From Fimenecus sp045631225 (GTDB lineage: Bacteria > Bacillota > Clostridia > Oscillospirales > Acutalibacteraceae): 64,000 nt of DNA. A model generated the notes under the pieces. It saw only the letters and a program-made list of their open reading frames with translations, made no database searches and was not told where the DNA came from. Positions within the stretch are counted from its first letter, which is position 1, and each line of letters starts with the position of its first letter. Positions 55,072 through 63,023 of the stretch are shown in pieces. A program made the translations under genes and the position numbers. Location of the stretch: contig JAZQUG010000047.1 in the NCBI GenBank assembly GCA_045631225.1, forward strand, positions 5,868 to 69,867, given 5' to 3'.

Positions 55072-56121
55072 TTATCCTTTGAAACCACCGTTGAGAGTAA
55101 CAACAAAGTCAATAATTGCAGTTGCTGTCTGTACAGGAACTGTCATACCAAAACCGGAAACGGTAAGGTCTCTGAGTGTAACATCAACATAATAGCTCCA
55201 TGTACCATTTACAATGTATCCGTTGCTGTTAATAGCAACTTTAAGTACAGGATTTCTATATTGAAGTGTACAGTTTTCGTCACGAAGGTCAGTTTCAACG
55301 CCAAGTGATGAAAATTGACCGATAACAGAATCAATATCACCAACAACGGAAATTGCGTGACCAACTGTACCGCTGTACATATTACCGTTACCCTTGTCAA
55401 CCTGTTCTTTCATTTTCATTTCGATAACAATATTGCTACCGTTCTTGTATGCACGAGCTGACTGAACATCCGATACAACAAGATTCTGGTGACCACCTGT
55501 GATACCCTTGATATCGCCTGAATTGTTTGAAAGTGCAGTTTTCATAACGCTCTCTGTCAGACCTAACAATGTGCTGTTTACACCGGGAGCCTGAAGAGAA
55601 CCGTCACGCAAGCTCATAACCTGCTGTGATGTTACATTGTTATGAGTTCTACCTGCAGCGTGTCTGTATGTTTCAACAATCTGTGCTGTTGTCCACTTTG
55701 TAGGGTCTGCTGACTGAGTGCCACTATCCTGTTCAACATTTTGCTGATTATTCTGAGGAACATCAGGAACATAATCTGAATTATTGTTATTATTATCATT
55801 TCCTACAAAATCATCAAATGAAGTAGCAGAACCTTCTTCAAGAACAATCTGTCCGCTTTCAATAAGGAAATTATAATAATTGAACATCTGCTGATAGTAA
55901 TCACTTTCATTTTCGAGATTTGTTATTCTCATTTGCATTGAGAAGAACTGACCTACTGAAAATATTGCAACTAAAAAGATAACAACCGCAAGAACAATTG
56001 CAATTATTTTCTTTGGATTTTTTTCTTTCTTTGCCTTTGGTGGCTTTACAGGCTGTATAGGCTGAACTGTTGCCTCATTCTGCACAGGCTGCATAGGTTC
56101 CATATTTTCCATATTATCCAT
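55072..56121 (-). CDS. Membrane-anchored surface protein, paralogue A
   Basis: 349 residues. A Pro/Gln-rich cytoplasmic start (1-38) leads to one membrane segment (about 40-62), a short coiled coil (NLENESDYYQQMF), an Asn/Gln/Asp-rich linker (105-140), and a C-terminal domain of about 200 residues. That domain begins PTKWTTAQIVETYRHAAGRT and contains GTVGHAISVVGDIDSVI. The same domain occurs in the protein at 57315-58292, so they are paralogues. No known family is recognised. Confidence 0.6.
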   Translation of the reverse strand: MDNMENMEPMQPVQNEATVQPIQPVKPPKAKKEKNPKKIIAIVLAVVIFLVAIFSVGQFFSMQMRITNLENESDYYQQMFNYYNFLIESGQIVLEEGSATSFDDFVGNDNNNNNSDYVPDVPQNNQQNVEQDSGTQSADPTKWTTAQIVETYRHAAGRTHNNVTSQQVMSLRDGSLQAPGVNSTLLGLTESVMKTALSNNSGDIKGITGGHQNLVVSDVQSARAYKNGSNIVIEMKMKEQVDKGNGNMYSGTVGHAISVVGDIDSVIGQFSSLGVETDLRDENCTLQYRNPVLKVAINSNGYIVNGTWSYYVDVTLRDLTVSGFGMTVPVQTATAIIDFVVTLNGGFKG

Positions 56122-56198
56122 AATTATATCCTCCTGAATACATATACAGTTATTTTACTATATTAATTATTCTTTGTCAATGTCAGGATACTTTTCCT

Positions 56199-57215
56199 TT
56201 ATCTAAATATTGGTTTGTTGTTTTCAAATTCAATCGGTTTTATATATGTAAGTCTTGGTGATTTATTAAAATTATTTGTTTTTGTTGCATGATAAACCAT
56301 AATGATTTCGCCACTATCACGATAAAGAAAACTACAATGACCGGCATTATAAATTTTCTTCAATGGCTGGTCACCATAAACCTTGAACCTATTTTTTGAC
56401 CAGTCGTCTTTATTCATTATATCCTCACCATCAAAAGTGAGCATTCCCATACAATAGCCCCCTGAACTGTAACCACTTGCCGAGTATAAAAGGAAGATAT
56501 TATCATCCTTATACAGAACCGCAGGACCTTCATTTACACTCCATCCTCGTTTTTCCCACAGATATTCCGGTTGGCTGAGCATTACGGAATGGTGTTTACC
56601 ATTTTTATCAGTCTTCAATGTATATGGATTTTCCATTTCTGTCATATAGATACACTGATGAGCAACATTAAGATATGCAGAACAAACATAATAAAGCTTT
56701 CCGTCTTTTTCAAGATATGTTCCGTCAATATTATTTAGTCCATCAGGTGCAAAGATACCTTTAAACTCATAATCACCCATAATATCTTCTGTTTTGCTTT
56801 CCAGAACAAATCCATAACGATAATAGTCATCATGCTCCGTATATTCAGTAGCGTTTGGCATTTTTCCTTTTTCCACAAAAGATTTATCAAAAACACCACA
56901 AGCTACTATGTACCACTTATCTCCAAACTTATGGATTTCAGGAGCCCAGATATCCTTGATTATTCCGTCATTACCACACCAATAAACCGTTCTCATTTTT
57001 TGAACAGTTGTATCATCGTATGCGTTAATTTTAAAAATATCAATTCCACCACCTGTTGTAAAGGTATAATAAGTACCTGTTTCATCCTCTACAATACATG
57101 GGTCACCGCCATTTACACTATCAATAGGTTCATCATATGGTGTAATTGTGACAACTCCGAAAAACACAAGTATAGAAAGGGCAATAGACGTAACAGAATT
57201 AATAATGCTCTGCAT
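56199..57215 (-). CDS. Secreted glycoside hydrolase, GH43-like five-bladed propeller
   Basis: 338 residues. Signal peptide of about 28 residues. The propeller acids are visible: GGDPCIVEDETG (catalytic base Asp) near 38, IWAPEIHKFGDKWYIV (active-site strand) near 88, NIDGTYLEKDGKLYYV near 168 (pKa-modulating Asp), and VNEGPAVLYKDD near 226 (acid Glu). Likely acts on arabinose- or xylose-containing glycans outside the cell. ATG 57215 follows AGGTGGTG. It lies between the two paralogous surface-protein genes. Confidence 0.82.
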   Translation of the reverse strand: MQSIINSVTSIALSILVFFGVVTITPYDEPIDSVNGGDPCIVEDETGTYYTFTTGGGIDIFKINAYDDTTVQKMRTVYWCGNDGIIKDIWAPEIHKFGDKWYIVACGVFDKSFVEKGKMPNATEYTEHDDYYRYGFVLESKTEDIMGDYEFKGIFAPDGLNNIDGTYLEKDGKLYYVCSAYLNVAHQCIYMTEMENPYTLKTDKNGKHHSVMLSQPEYLWEKRGWSVNEGPAVLYKDDNIFLLYSASGYSSGGYCMGMLTFDGEDIMNKDDWSKNRFKVYGDQPLKKIYNAGHCSFLYRDSGEIIMVYHATKTNNFNKSPRLTYIKPIEFENNKPIFR

Positions 57216-57261
57216 AATATCACCACCTGAAATAATAGTAACACACAAAAGAAGTTTTGAC

Positions 57262-57300
57262 AATAAAAAGGTGCTTATCTCAAAAGAAATAAGCACCTTA
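57262..57300 (-). terminator. Terminator between paralogue B and the GH43 gene
   Basis: A perfect 11-bp stem (57268-57278 with 57289-57299); on the minus strand it is followed by TTTTATTG. Confidence 0.85.
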
Positions 57301-57314
57301 TATTTATTTGCTGA

Positions 57315-58292
57315 TTAGAATCCGCCACCTGTTGTAACCTCATAATCAATAATACCTGTTGCATCTTCAACAATAATTTTTACAATTCTGAGATTTCTTA
57401 CTGTAACATAAACCTCATATGTCCATGTACCTTTTTCAATAACACCTTTTTCATTAATCTTCACCTTAACAACAGGATTCTTGTAGTGAAGCTCAATAAA
57501 TGCATTATCAAAATCCATTGACCAATCAGGGAAATTATCAGCGACAACTCCAATATTTCCGACAACAGAAATACCATGACCGACTGTACCCTTAAAGGTA
57601 TCACCATAAGCATCGTCTTTCTGCTCAACAAGTGTCATTTCAATAATTGTGTATTTTCCTTCTTTATATGCCTTTGCTGTCTTTACATCAGATGGCACAA
57701 GGTCATTGTATCCACCTGTAATACCGTCAAACTCAGTTGAATTAGCCTTAAGTGCTGCCACCATAACCGGCATCGCAAGTTCAACGAGATTTTGTATGGT
57801 GTTATTGCTGATTTCAGCCTTAAGACCATCTCTCAATGTCATTTTCTGAATAGATTTTGCACTCGTTGAATTGTTACAAGCCTTTTTATAATAATCTACA
57901 ATTTCAGCCTTTGTCCATTCAGCAGGATTAGCAGGAAGCTCACGATTAGGAACTGTCTCTTCTTCCTTAATATTTCCATTCTCATCAACAGACTCATCTG
58001 ATGTTGCATCCTCAGAATCAGAAGGAACTGTGATTACTTCACCTGTTTCCTCATCAACTATAAAATCATTTGATGAATTGTCATCAGGATTTTTAATTGT
58101 ATCACCTGTCTGAACAACCACTCCTGCTTCACCAATAAGTTTTTCTGATGTTGATTTACCTATTGAAACAACACCAAAAGCAATAGCAACAGAAAGAAGG
58201 ACTGCAAGAAAACTTGTAAAACGTAATACATTCGCCTCTTTTTTGATATTTTTGAGTTCCGCCTGTTCCGGAGTTAAAAATTTTTTTGCCAT
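57315..58292 (-). CDS. Membrane-anchored surface protein, paralogue B
   Basis: 325 residues. A Lys/Glu-rich cytoplasmic start, one membrane segment (about 26-48), an acidic linker (70-118) and a C-terminal domain beginning PAEWTKAEIVDYYKKACNNS with GTVGHGISVVGNIGVV. The domain aligns along its length with paralogue A. ATG 58292 has AAAGGAG upstream; the longer reading to 58319 is not supported. Confidence 0.6.
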   Translation of the reverse strand: MAKKFLTPEQAELKNIKKEANVLRFTSFLAVLLSVAIAFGVVSIGKSTSEKLIGEAGVVVQTGDTIKNPDDNSSNDFIVDEETGEVITVPSDSEDATSDESVDENGNIKEEETVPNRELPANPAEWTKAEIVDYYKKACNNSTSAKSIQKMTLRDGLKAEISNNTIQNLVELAMPVMVAALKANSTEFDGITGGYNDLVPSDVKTAKAYKEGKYTIIEMTLVEQKDDAYGDTFKGTVGHGISVVGNIGVVADNFPDWSMDFDNAFIELHYKNPVVKVKINEKGVIEKGTWTYEVYVTVRNLRIVKIIVEDATGIIDYEVTTGGGF

Positions 58293-58452
58293 AACAGTAA
58301 TCTCCTTTTTTATATGCAATACATATACTTATTCTTTTCCATGTTCATTTTACGCCTTTTTTGTTTATTTGTCAACGTAAAACAACATTGTGTACAATTT
58401 TTAATATTCATAGGAAAATTATAATTTTTTACACTTTTTGAAAATTTGTTAT

Positions 58453-58481
58453 TGACAAACGCAACAAAATAGTATATACTA
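58453..58481 (+). promoter_or_regulatory. Promoter of tRNA-Pro
   Basis: TTGACA (58453-58458), 17 bp, TATACT (58476-58481), 28 bp before the tRNA. Confidence 0.8.
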
Positions 58482-58508
58482 TCAAAGCTGACGAAAAAAA
58501 GCATACTT

Positions 58509-58584
58509 CGGGGTGTAGCGCAGCTGGTAGCGCGCCACATTTGGGATGTGGATGCCGCAGGTTCGACTCCTGTCACTCCGACCA
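58509..58584 (+). tRNA. tRNA-Pro (anticodon TGG)
   Basis: 76 nt with encoded CCA. Acceptor CGGGGTG pairs with CACTCCG (one G-U), D-arm GCGCAGCTGGTAGCGC, anticodon stem CCACA/TGTGG around TTTGGGA, T-arm CAGGTTCGACTCCTG. Confidence 0.95.
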
Positions 58585-58626
58585 AAATAGCAGTTTCGAC
58601 TTATATCGGGACTGCTATTTTCTTTT
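58585..58626 (+). terminator. Terminator of tRNA-Pro
   Basis: AAATAGCAGT (58585-58594) pairs with ACTGCTATTT (58611-58620), then TCTTTT. Confidence 0.8.
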
Positions 58627-58640
58627 AATTTCTTTGCAAT

Positions 58641-58760
58641 AACACAGGAGTCGAACCTCGAACATTTCGACTCCTGTCACGACCACCACCTAAGTACAAC
58701 TTAGGTAATACAGCCGAAATCCCTTGAAATATAGGGGTTTTGGTCTTTTTTATGCCTCCA
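58641..58760. repeat. Displaced, inverted copies of the tRNA-Pro T-arm and adjacent palindromes
   Basis: TTCGACTCCTGTCAC at 58666-58680 repeats the 3' part of the tRNA exactly (58562-58576), followed by GACCACCA in place of TCCGACCA. The same T-arm sequence occurs inverted at 58644-58657, so the two form a 12-bp palindrome. CCTAAGTACAACTTAGG and AAATCCCTTGAAATATAGGGGTTT follow, two more palindromes. Repeated tRNA 3' ends are the usual footprint of integrase attachment; no integrase is present. Confidence 0.55.
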
Positions 58761-58811
58761 AGCACTCTGAAAATAAGTGCTTTTTACATTTTTTGTGTCA
58801 CCGCTGAAAAA

Positions 58812-58851
58812 GTAAAAGTGTACGGAGTATGGGTAAAAGTGTACGGAGTAT
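58812..58851. repeat. 19-bp direct repeat, two copies
   Basis: GTAAAAGTGTACGGAGTAT at 58812-58830 and 58833-58851, separated by GG. Multiple short repeats of this kind occur at the tips of IS21-type elements, so this may be an insertion-sequence end; no transposase is present. Confidence 0.5.
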
Positions 58852-58894
58852 AAAAATCACCACCCATGACAACCTGTAACAGCACTAAAAACTA

Positions 58895-58974
58895 TTGCAC
58901 TTCTCTTGGTATGGGTGGTATAATTGGTTCGATAAATAAGAATTTGCGGGGAGAACAATATGCCAAAGGGCTGA
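58895..58974 (+). promoter_or_regulatory. Promoter and ribosome site leading into a four-codon relic ORF
   Basis: TTGCAC (58895-58900), 18 bp, TATAAT (58919-58924), then a 17-nt motif (58929-58945), GGGGAG, and ATG 58960 that stops after four codons at TGA 58972-58974. A good promoter and ribosome site for a gene that is no longer there. The promoter is 39/51 identical to 62866-62916. Rest of the gene-free 58585-59020 stretch is covered by the tRNA copies and direct repeat. Confidence 0.55.
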
Positions 58975-58995
58975 CGAAAAATAATCGTCAGCCCT
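58967..58995. terminator. Hairpin downstream of hcp
   Basis: AGGGCTGACGA (58967-58977) pairs with TCGTCAGCCCT (58985-58995), perfect 11 bp. It probably ends the minus-strand ferredoxin-hcp transcript although the T-tract is short. Confidence 0.55.
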
Positions 58996-59020
58996 CAAAT
59001 TATGAGTTACAAAAATATTA

Positions 59021-60610
59021 TCATCCATAAATCATCTTCAGATCTTCCTCAGGCGTTGAAATAGGTGCGATATTGAATTTCTCAACAAGGAAGTTCAGCA
59101 CGTTAGGAGATACAAATGCAGGGAGCGAAGGTCCAAGAAGAATATTCTTGATACCGAGGTGCAGAAGTGTTAACAGAATACAAACTGCCTTTTGCTCATA
59201 CCACGAAAGCACCATTGAAAGCGGCAAGTCGTTGACACCGCATTCAAACGCTTCGGCAAGTGCCACAGCCACCTTAATTGCACTGTATGCATCGTTACAC
59301 TGTCCCATATCCATAATACGAGGGAGTCCACCGATAGTTCCTATGTCAAGGTCGTTAAAACGATATTTACCGCAAGCAAGAGTTAAAACGATGCTGTCGG
59401 ACGGTGTTTGCTTTACAAAGTCAGTGTAATAGTTGCGTCCCGGCTTTGCTCCGTCACAGCCGCCAACGAGGAAGAAGTGTTTGATTGCACCTGACTTTAC
59501 CGCATCAATGACGGTGTCCGCTACTGACAAAACGGTGTTGTGAGCGAATCCGGTCATTACCTTTTCGCCACCGTTAATTCCCGTAAAGTGCATATCGGTT
59601 GGATAACCACCAAGAGCAAGTGCCTTTTCGATAACAGGTGTAAAATCTTTGTTATCGCCAATATGCACGATTTCAGGATAAGATACTACCTCAGTGGTGA
59701 ATACACGGTCAGCATAGCTTGCCTTTGGTGGCATCAGACAGTTGGTGGTAAAGAGTATGGGTGCCGGAATATCGGCAAATTCCTTTTGCTGATTTTGCCA
59801 AGCTGTACCGAAATTGCCCTTCAGATGAGCGTATTTCTTCAGTTCGGGATAAGCGTGTGCAGGAAGCATTTCACCGTGAGTGTAAATGTTGATACCCTTA
59901 CCTTCGGTCTGTTCAAGCAACTGCTTAAGATCATAAAGGTCGTGTCCCGAAATGACGATAAACGGCCCTTTTTCAACTGTCAGGCTAACACCTGTTGGCT
60001 CGGGATTACCATAGGTTTCGGTGTTGGATTTATCAAGCAAAGCCATACACTTGAGATTTATTTCGCCTACCTCTAAAACAATCGACAGAAGCTCTTCTAT
60101 ACCCCAATCTTTCATACCAATAGCAAAGAGTGCCTTGTAGAAGAATTTGTTTACATCGGCATCTCTGTATCCGAGAACATCTGCGTGATAAGCATAGGCG
60201 GCCACTCCACGAATACCGAACAAAATGAGCGATTTGAGGGAACGGATGTCTTCATCAGCATTCCAAAGTTCGTTCATATCAAAGTTATCGTTTCTGCCAC
60301 AAGCAGAGGAACAGCAAAAACATTTCGGAACAAGACGCTCCTTTTCGATTTCTACCTTTTTGATTAACTCCGTTATAGCCTCATTATTGAAATTGACATT
60401 GGTGATAGTAGTAAACAAACCTTCAAGTACAAGTCCATTTACAAGTGCTTAATTACCTTCGGTTGCTCTCGCAAGACCGATAAGCGCACCTGTCAACTTA
60501 TCTTGAAGCTCTGCGGTGTCGGCTTTCTTACCGCATACACCCGCACTACCGGTGCAAGCCGAACAACCCGCTGTCTGCTCACATTGAAAACAAAACATTT
60601 TTCTATCCAT
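59021..60610 (-). pseudogene. hcp: Hydroxylamine reductase (hybrid cluster protein) interrupted by an in-frame TAA
   Basis: From ATG 60610 (ribosome site CGGAGGA) the frame encodes MDRKMFCFQCEQTAGCSACT with the four N-terminal Fe-S cysteines and reaches GLARATEGN, then a TAA codon at 60451-60449 (codon 54). Reading through, the same frame continues without another stop to 59021 for a normal total of about 529 residues. Hybrid-cluster ligands are all present downstream: THGEML, TTNCLMPP, VGGCDGAKPG, LACGKYRF, ECGVNDLP and SWYEQKA. Hcp reduces nitric oxide or hydroxylamine. One base change (TAA from GAA) would restore the usual GNE. It is either a recent null allele or an error; internal restart would lose the N-terminal cluster. 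Confidence 0.9.
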
Positions 60611-60625
60611 TTTTCTGTCCTCCGT

Positions 60626-61324
60626 TTAATCTAATATTTTACCGTCGGTAGAGATGGTAACTACTCTCCACGGAATAAATTTACCGCTTGTTTGTAAAGC
60701 CTGTTTAACTGCATACTCAATACCGCCGCAACAAGGTACTTCCATACGAATAACGGTTACACTTTTAATATCGTTATTCGCAAGAATTGCCATGAGCTTG
60801 TCGGCGTAATCCACGCTGTCGAGCTTGGGGCAACCGATGAGCGTGATTCGGTTACGAATAAACTCGTTATGGAAGTTGCCGTAGGCATAGGCGGTGCAAT
60901 CTGCCGCAACGAGCAGGTTCGCTCCGTCAAAATAGGGAGCGTTTACGGGTACGAGCTTAATCTGTACAGGCCATTGCGAAAGCTGACTGACAGCAGGTAC
61001 GCTTGCATTGGTACTGCACGAGCAGTCATTACGCTTAATTGCTTTTGACTGCGTTCCCGGACAACCGCAAGGGAGTGTGTTCTCCTTCATGGCTTTGGAT
61101 GCGAGAACCGCAGCCTCGTCGTAGGCAGGGGCTTCACGCTCTTCAAAGGTGATAGCTCCCGTAGGACACGCAGGCAGACAATCTCCAAGTCCGTCGCAGT
61201 AGTCCTCACGAACAAGCTTTGCTTTTCCGTTTATCATTTCAATAGCACCTTCGTGGCAAGCAGAGGCACAAGCACCGCAACCGTTGCATTTTTCTTCATC
61301 AATTTTGATAATTTTTCTAATCAT
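60626..61324 (-). CDS. 4Fe-4S ferredoxin-type protein of the hcp operon
   Basis: 232 residues. Two 4Fe-4S motifs near the start: CNGCGACASACHEGA and the variant YCDGLGDCLPACPTG. A linker with CGCPG and CSC follows, then a C-terminal domain with VPCCGGIEYA near 205. Such proteins commonly sit beside hcp and probably pass electrons to it. ATG 61324 follows GAGAGGAG. It is 15 bp upstream of hcp on the same strand and divergent from the Crp/Fnr regulator. Confidence 0.85.
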   Translation of the reverse strand: MIRKIIKIDEEKCNGCGACASACHEGAIEMINGKAKLVREDYCDGLGDCLPACPTGAITFEEREAPAYDEAAVLASKAMKENTLPCGCPGTQSKAIKRNDCSCSTNASVPAVSQLSQWPVQIKLVPVNAPYFDGANLLVAADCTAYAYGNFHNEFIRNRITLIGCPKLDSVDYADKLMAILANNDIKSVTVIRMEVPCCGGIEYAVKQALQTSGKFIPWRVVTISTDGKILD

Positions 61325-61355
61325 AAAAATTCTCCTCTCTTGATTTTGCAACCTT

Positions 61356-61391
61356 ATTGTAGTATAATAATTAAAACAATGCGGTTGTTTT
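61356..61391. promoter_or_regulatory. Divergent promoter region with Crp/Fnr-type palindrome
   Basis: AAAACAA TGCGG TTGTTTT (61373-61391) is a perfect 7-bp inverted repeat between the ferredoxin and regulator genes. A TACAAT -10 for the ferredoxin gene lies at 61356-61361 on the minus strand, which places the palindrome about 33 bp upstream of the expected start, close to an activator position. It is the obvious operator for the adjacent regulator. Confidence 0.6.
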
Positions 61392-61412
61392 TACAACGGA
61401 AAGTGATGTTTT

Positions 61413-62072
61413 ATGAAAAAGTATGTTTCAGTCTTAAAAAGAACACAACTGTTTGCCGGTGTGGGCGATGATGAAATAGCATCTATGCTTTCTTGCCTCG
61501 GTGCAAGGCTTTATACCTATAAAAAAGGTGAATATGTACTTCGTCAGGGTGAGCATCTAAATGACATTATCGTTTTGGTAGATGGAAACCTGCATATTCA
61601 AAATGATGATTATTGGGGAAACCGCAGTATTCTCAGTCAGATTGCCGTTGGTGAAATGTTTGGTGAAGCATACGTTGCTCCCGAAAGTGGCGCACTATTG
61701 AATGATGTGGTAGCTGTAGATGAAAGTTCCGTTATTTTCTTTGATGTAAAGCGGATCATTACAACCTGTTCTTCTGCCTGCCGTTTTCACTCTATGGTAG
61801 TGCAGAATATGTTTTTTGCTATTTCTGAGAAAAACAGAAAACTCGTGCAAAAGCTTGGGCATATGTCCAAGCGTTCTACACGAGAAAAACTTATATCCTA
61901 TTTATCCGAAGAAGCTAAACGACACAACAGTTCAAGTTTTACCATTCCATTCAACCGTCAGCAGCTTGCGGATTTTTTATCGGTTGACCGAAGCGCGATG
62001 TCCAATGAACTTTGCAAGATGAGAGATGAAGGAATGTTGGAGTTTAATAAAAATCAATTCAAGTTGCTATAA
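61413..62072 (+). CDS. Crp/Fnr-family regulator, HcpR-like
   Basis: 219 residues. Cyclic-nucleotide-binding-like beta roll (about 10-120, with GEMFGEAYV), a dimer helix, and a C-terminal winged helix with FNRQQLADFLSVDRSAMSNE near 183, the typical Crp/Fnr recognition helix. No N-terminal Fnr cysteine cluster. Divergent orientation to ferredoxin-hcp and the palindrome between them support an HcpR-type role: activating the hcp genes during nitrosative stress. Its true ligand, possibly haem/NO, is unknown. Confidence 0.85.
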   Translation: MKKYVSVLKRTQLFAGVGDDEIASMLSCLGARLYTYKKGEYVLRQGEHLNDIIVLVDGNLHIQNDDYWGNRSILSQIAVGEMFGEAYVAPESGALLNDVVAVDESSVIFFDVKRIITTCSSACRFHSMVVQNMFFAISEKNRKLVQKLGHMSKRSTREKLISYLSEEAKRHNSSSFTIPFNRQQLADFLSVDRSAMSNELCKMRDEGMLEFNKNQFKLL

Positions 62073-62169
62073 CAGAGTGACAAATTCCAATTTATCGAAC
62101 TGACAGCAACTGATAGTTGCTTGTTCAATATAACATTCAGTGATAGAATAACACTGAGGTGATAACAAT

Positions 62170-62832
62170 ATGGAAACTAAAGATATTATTCTTGAATTAA
62201 GAACTAAAAAAGGATTATCGCAGGATGAACTTGCAGAAAAAGTTTTTGTAACCCGTCAGGCAGTATCCCGTTGGGAGAATGGTGAAACCACACCTAATAC
62301 AGAAACCCTGAAACTGTTGTCAAAACTATTTGATGTATCTATCAATACACTTTTAGGCTCTCCCTGTCAGTTGGTTTGTGGATGTTGTGGAATGCCCCTG
62401 AATGATGCTGACATCAGCAAAGAAATCAACGGTGCTTTTAACGAAGAATATTGTAAATGGTGTTATGCTGACGGTGATTTCACCCTTGATTACTGGAAAC
62501 AGTATTCACACATTGGTGGCAAGGAAATGTTTGAAGAATTCAAAAATAAAATCATCGATGAAATCAACACACTTCTTAATATTGAAGGCTTACCAAAAGT
62601 GGAAAGTCTGAATGTTTTGTCAGGCAGTTTCGTAAATCTTGAATACCGACTCCCTAACGGACAGGTTGTGAAATTTCTTGACGACAAAGCAACCTATCTC
62701 GGCAGTCAGTTGGAATGCGAATTCGGTGGTGACAGATGCTTCGGCATCGTGGCAAATATGGAATTCATCCTTGTCTGCACCTATAAAGAAAATGGCGAAA
62801 ACCCTGAATTGGTTATGTATAAAAAAAGATAA
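62170..62832 (+). CDS. XRE-family regulator with zinc-ribbon domain
   Basis: 220 residues. Helix-turn-helix at 1-60 (LRTKKGLSQDELAEKVFVTR, QAVSRWENGETTP). A zinc ribbon follows, CGCCGMPLND near 74 and EEYCKWCYADG near 93, joined to a helical region, the architecture of the putative zinc-ribbon XRE family. The last 90 residues form an unrecognised alpha/beta domain. GAGGTGATAAC precedes ATG 62170. It has its own terminator. Confidence 0.8.
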   Translation: METKDIILELRTKKGLSQDELAEKVFVTRQAVSRWENGETTPNTETLKLLSKLFDVSINTLLGSPCQLVCGCCGMPLNDADISKEINGAFNEEYCKWCYADGDFTLDYWKQYSHIGGKEMFEEFKNKIIDEINTLLNIEGLPKVESLNVLSGSFVNLEYRLPNGQVVKFLDDKATYLGSQLECEFGGDRCFGIVANMEFILVCTYKENGENPELVMYKKR

Positions 62833-62841
62833 CAAATGCAC

Positions 62842-62879
62842 AAGCAACAGCCTGAAAATGAACTGTTGCTTTTTGTTTT
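62842..62879 (+). terminator. Terminator after the zinc-ribbon XRE gene
   Basis: AAGCAACAG pairs with CTGTTGCTT (62842-62871), then TTTGTTTTG. The TTGCTT of the next promoter lies within the same hairpin. Confidence 0.75.
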
Positions 62880-62916
62880 GTATGAGTGATATAATTATCT
62901 CGACAAATAAGAATTT
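62866..62916 (+). promoter_or_regulatory. Promoter module related to that at 58895
   Basis: TTGCTT (62866-62871), 18 bp, TATAAT (62890-62895), then the 17-nt motif at 62900-62916. It aligns without gaps to 58895-58945. It may drive the XRE/membrane gene at 63024, which also has a closer TACAAT near 62996. Confidence 0.5.
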
Positions 62917-63023
62917 AATGTTTAATTTTCACTCTACTAATAGTTGATTCCTCCCCTTTCAACCATTAGTTCGTGTTATTTTTATTAAAAGGTGCTACAA
63001 TTAAGGTGAAAGGAAGGTAGCTT

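Noticed and set aside
59540..60076. 178-codon plus-strand ORF inside hcp
   Set aside because: Antisense to conserved Hcp sequence; it lacks a ribosome site and a promoter.
60449..60451. Recoded stop (selenocysteine or pyrrolysine) in hcp
   Set aside because: The codon is TAA, which is not used for either; no insertion element follows, and the family has Glu here.
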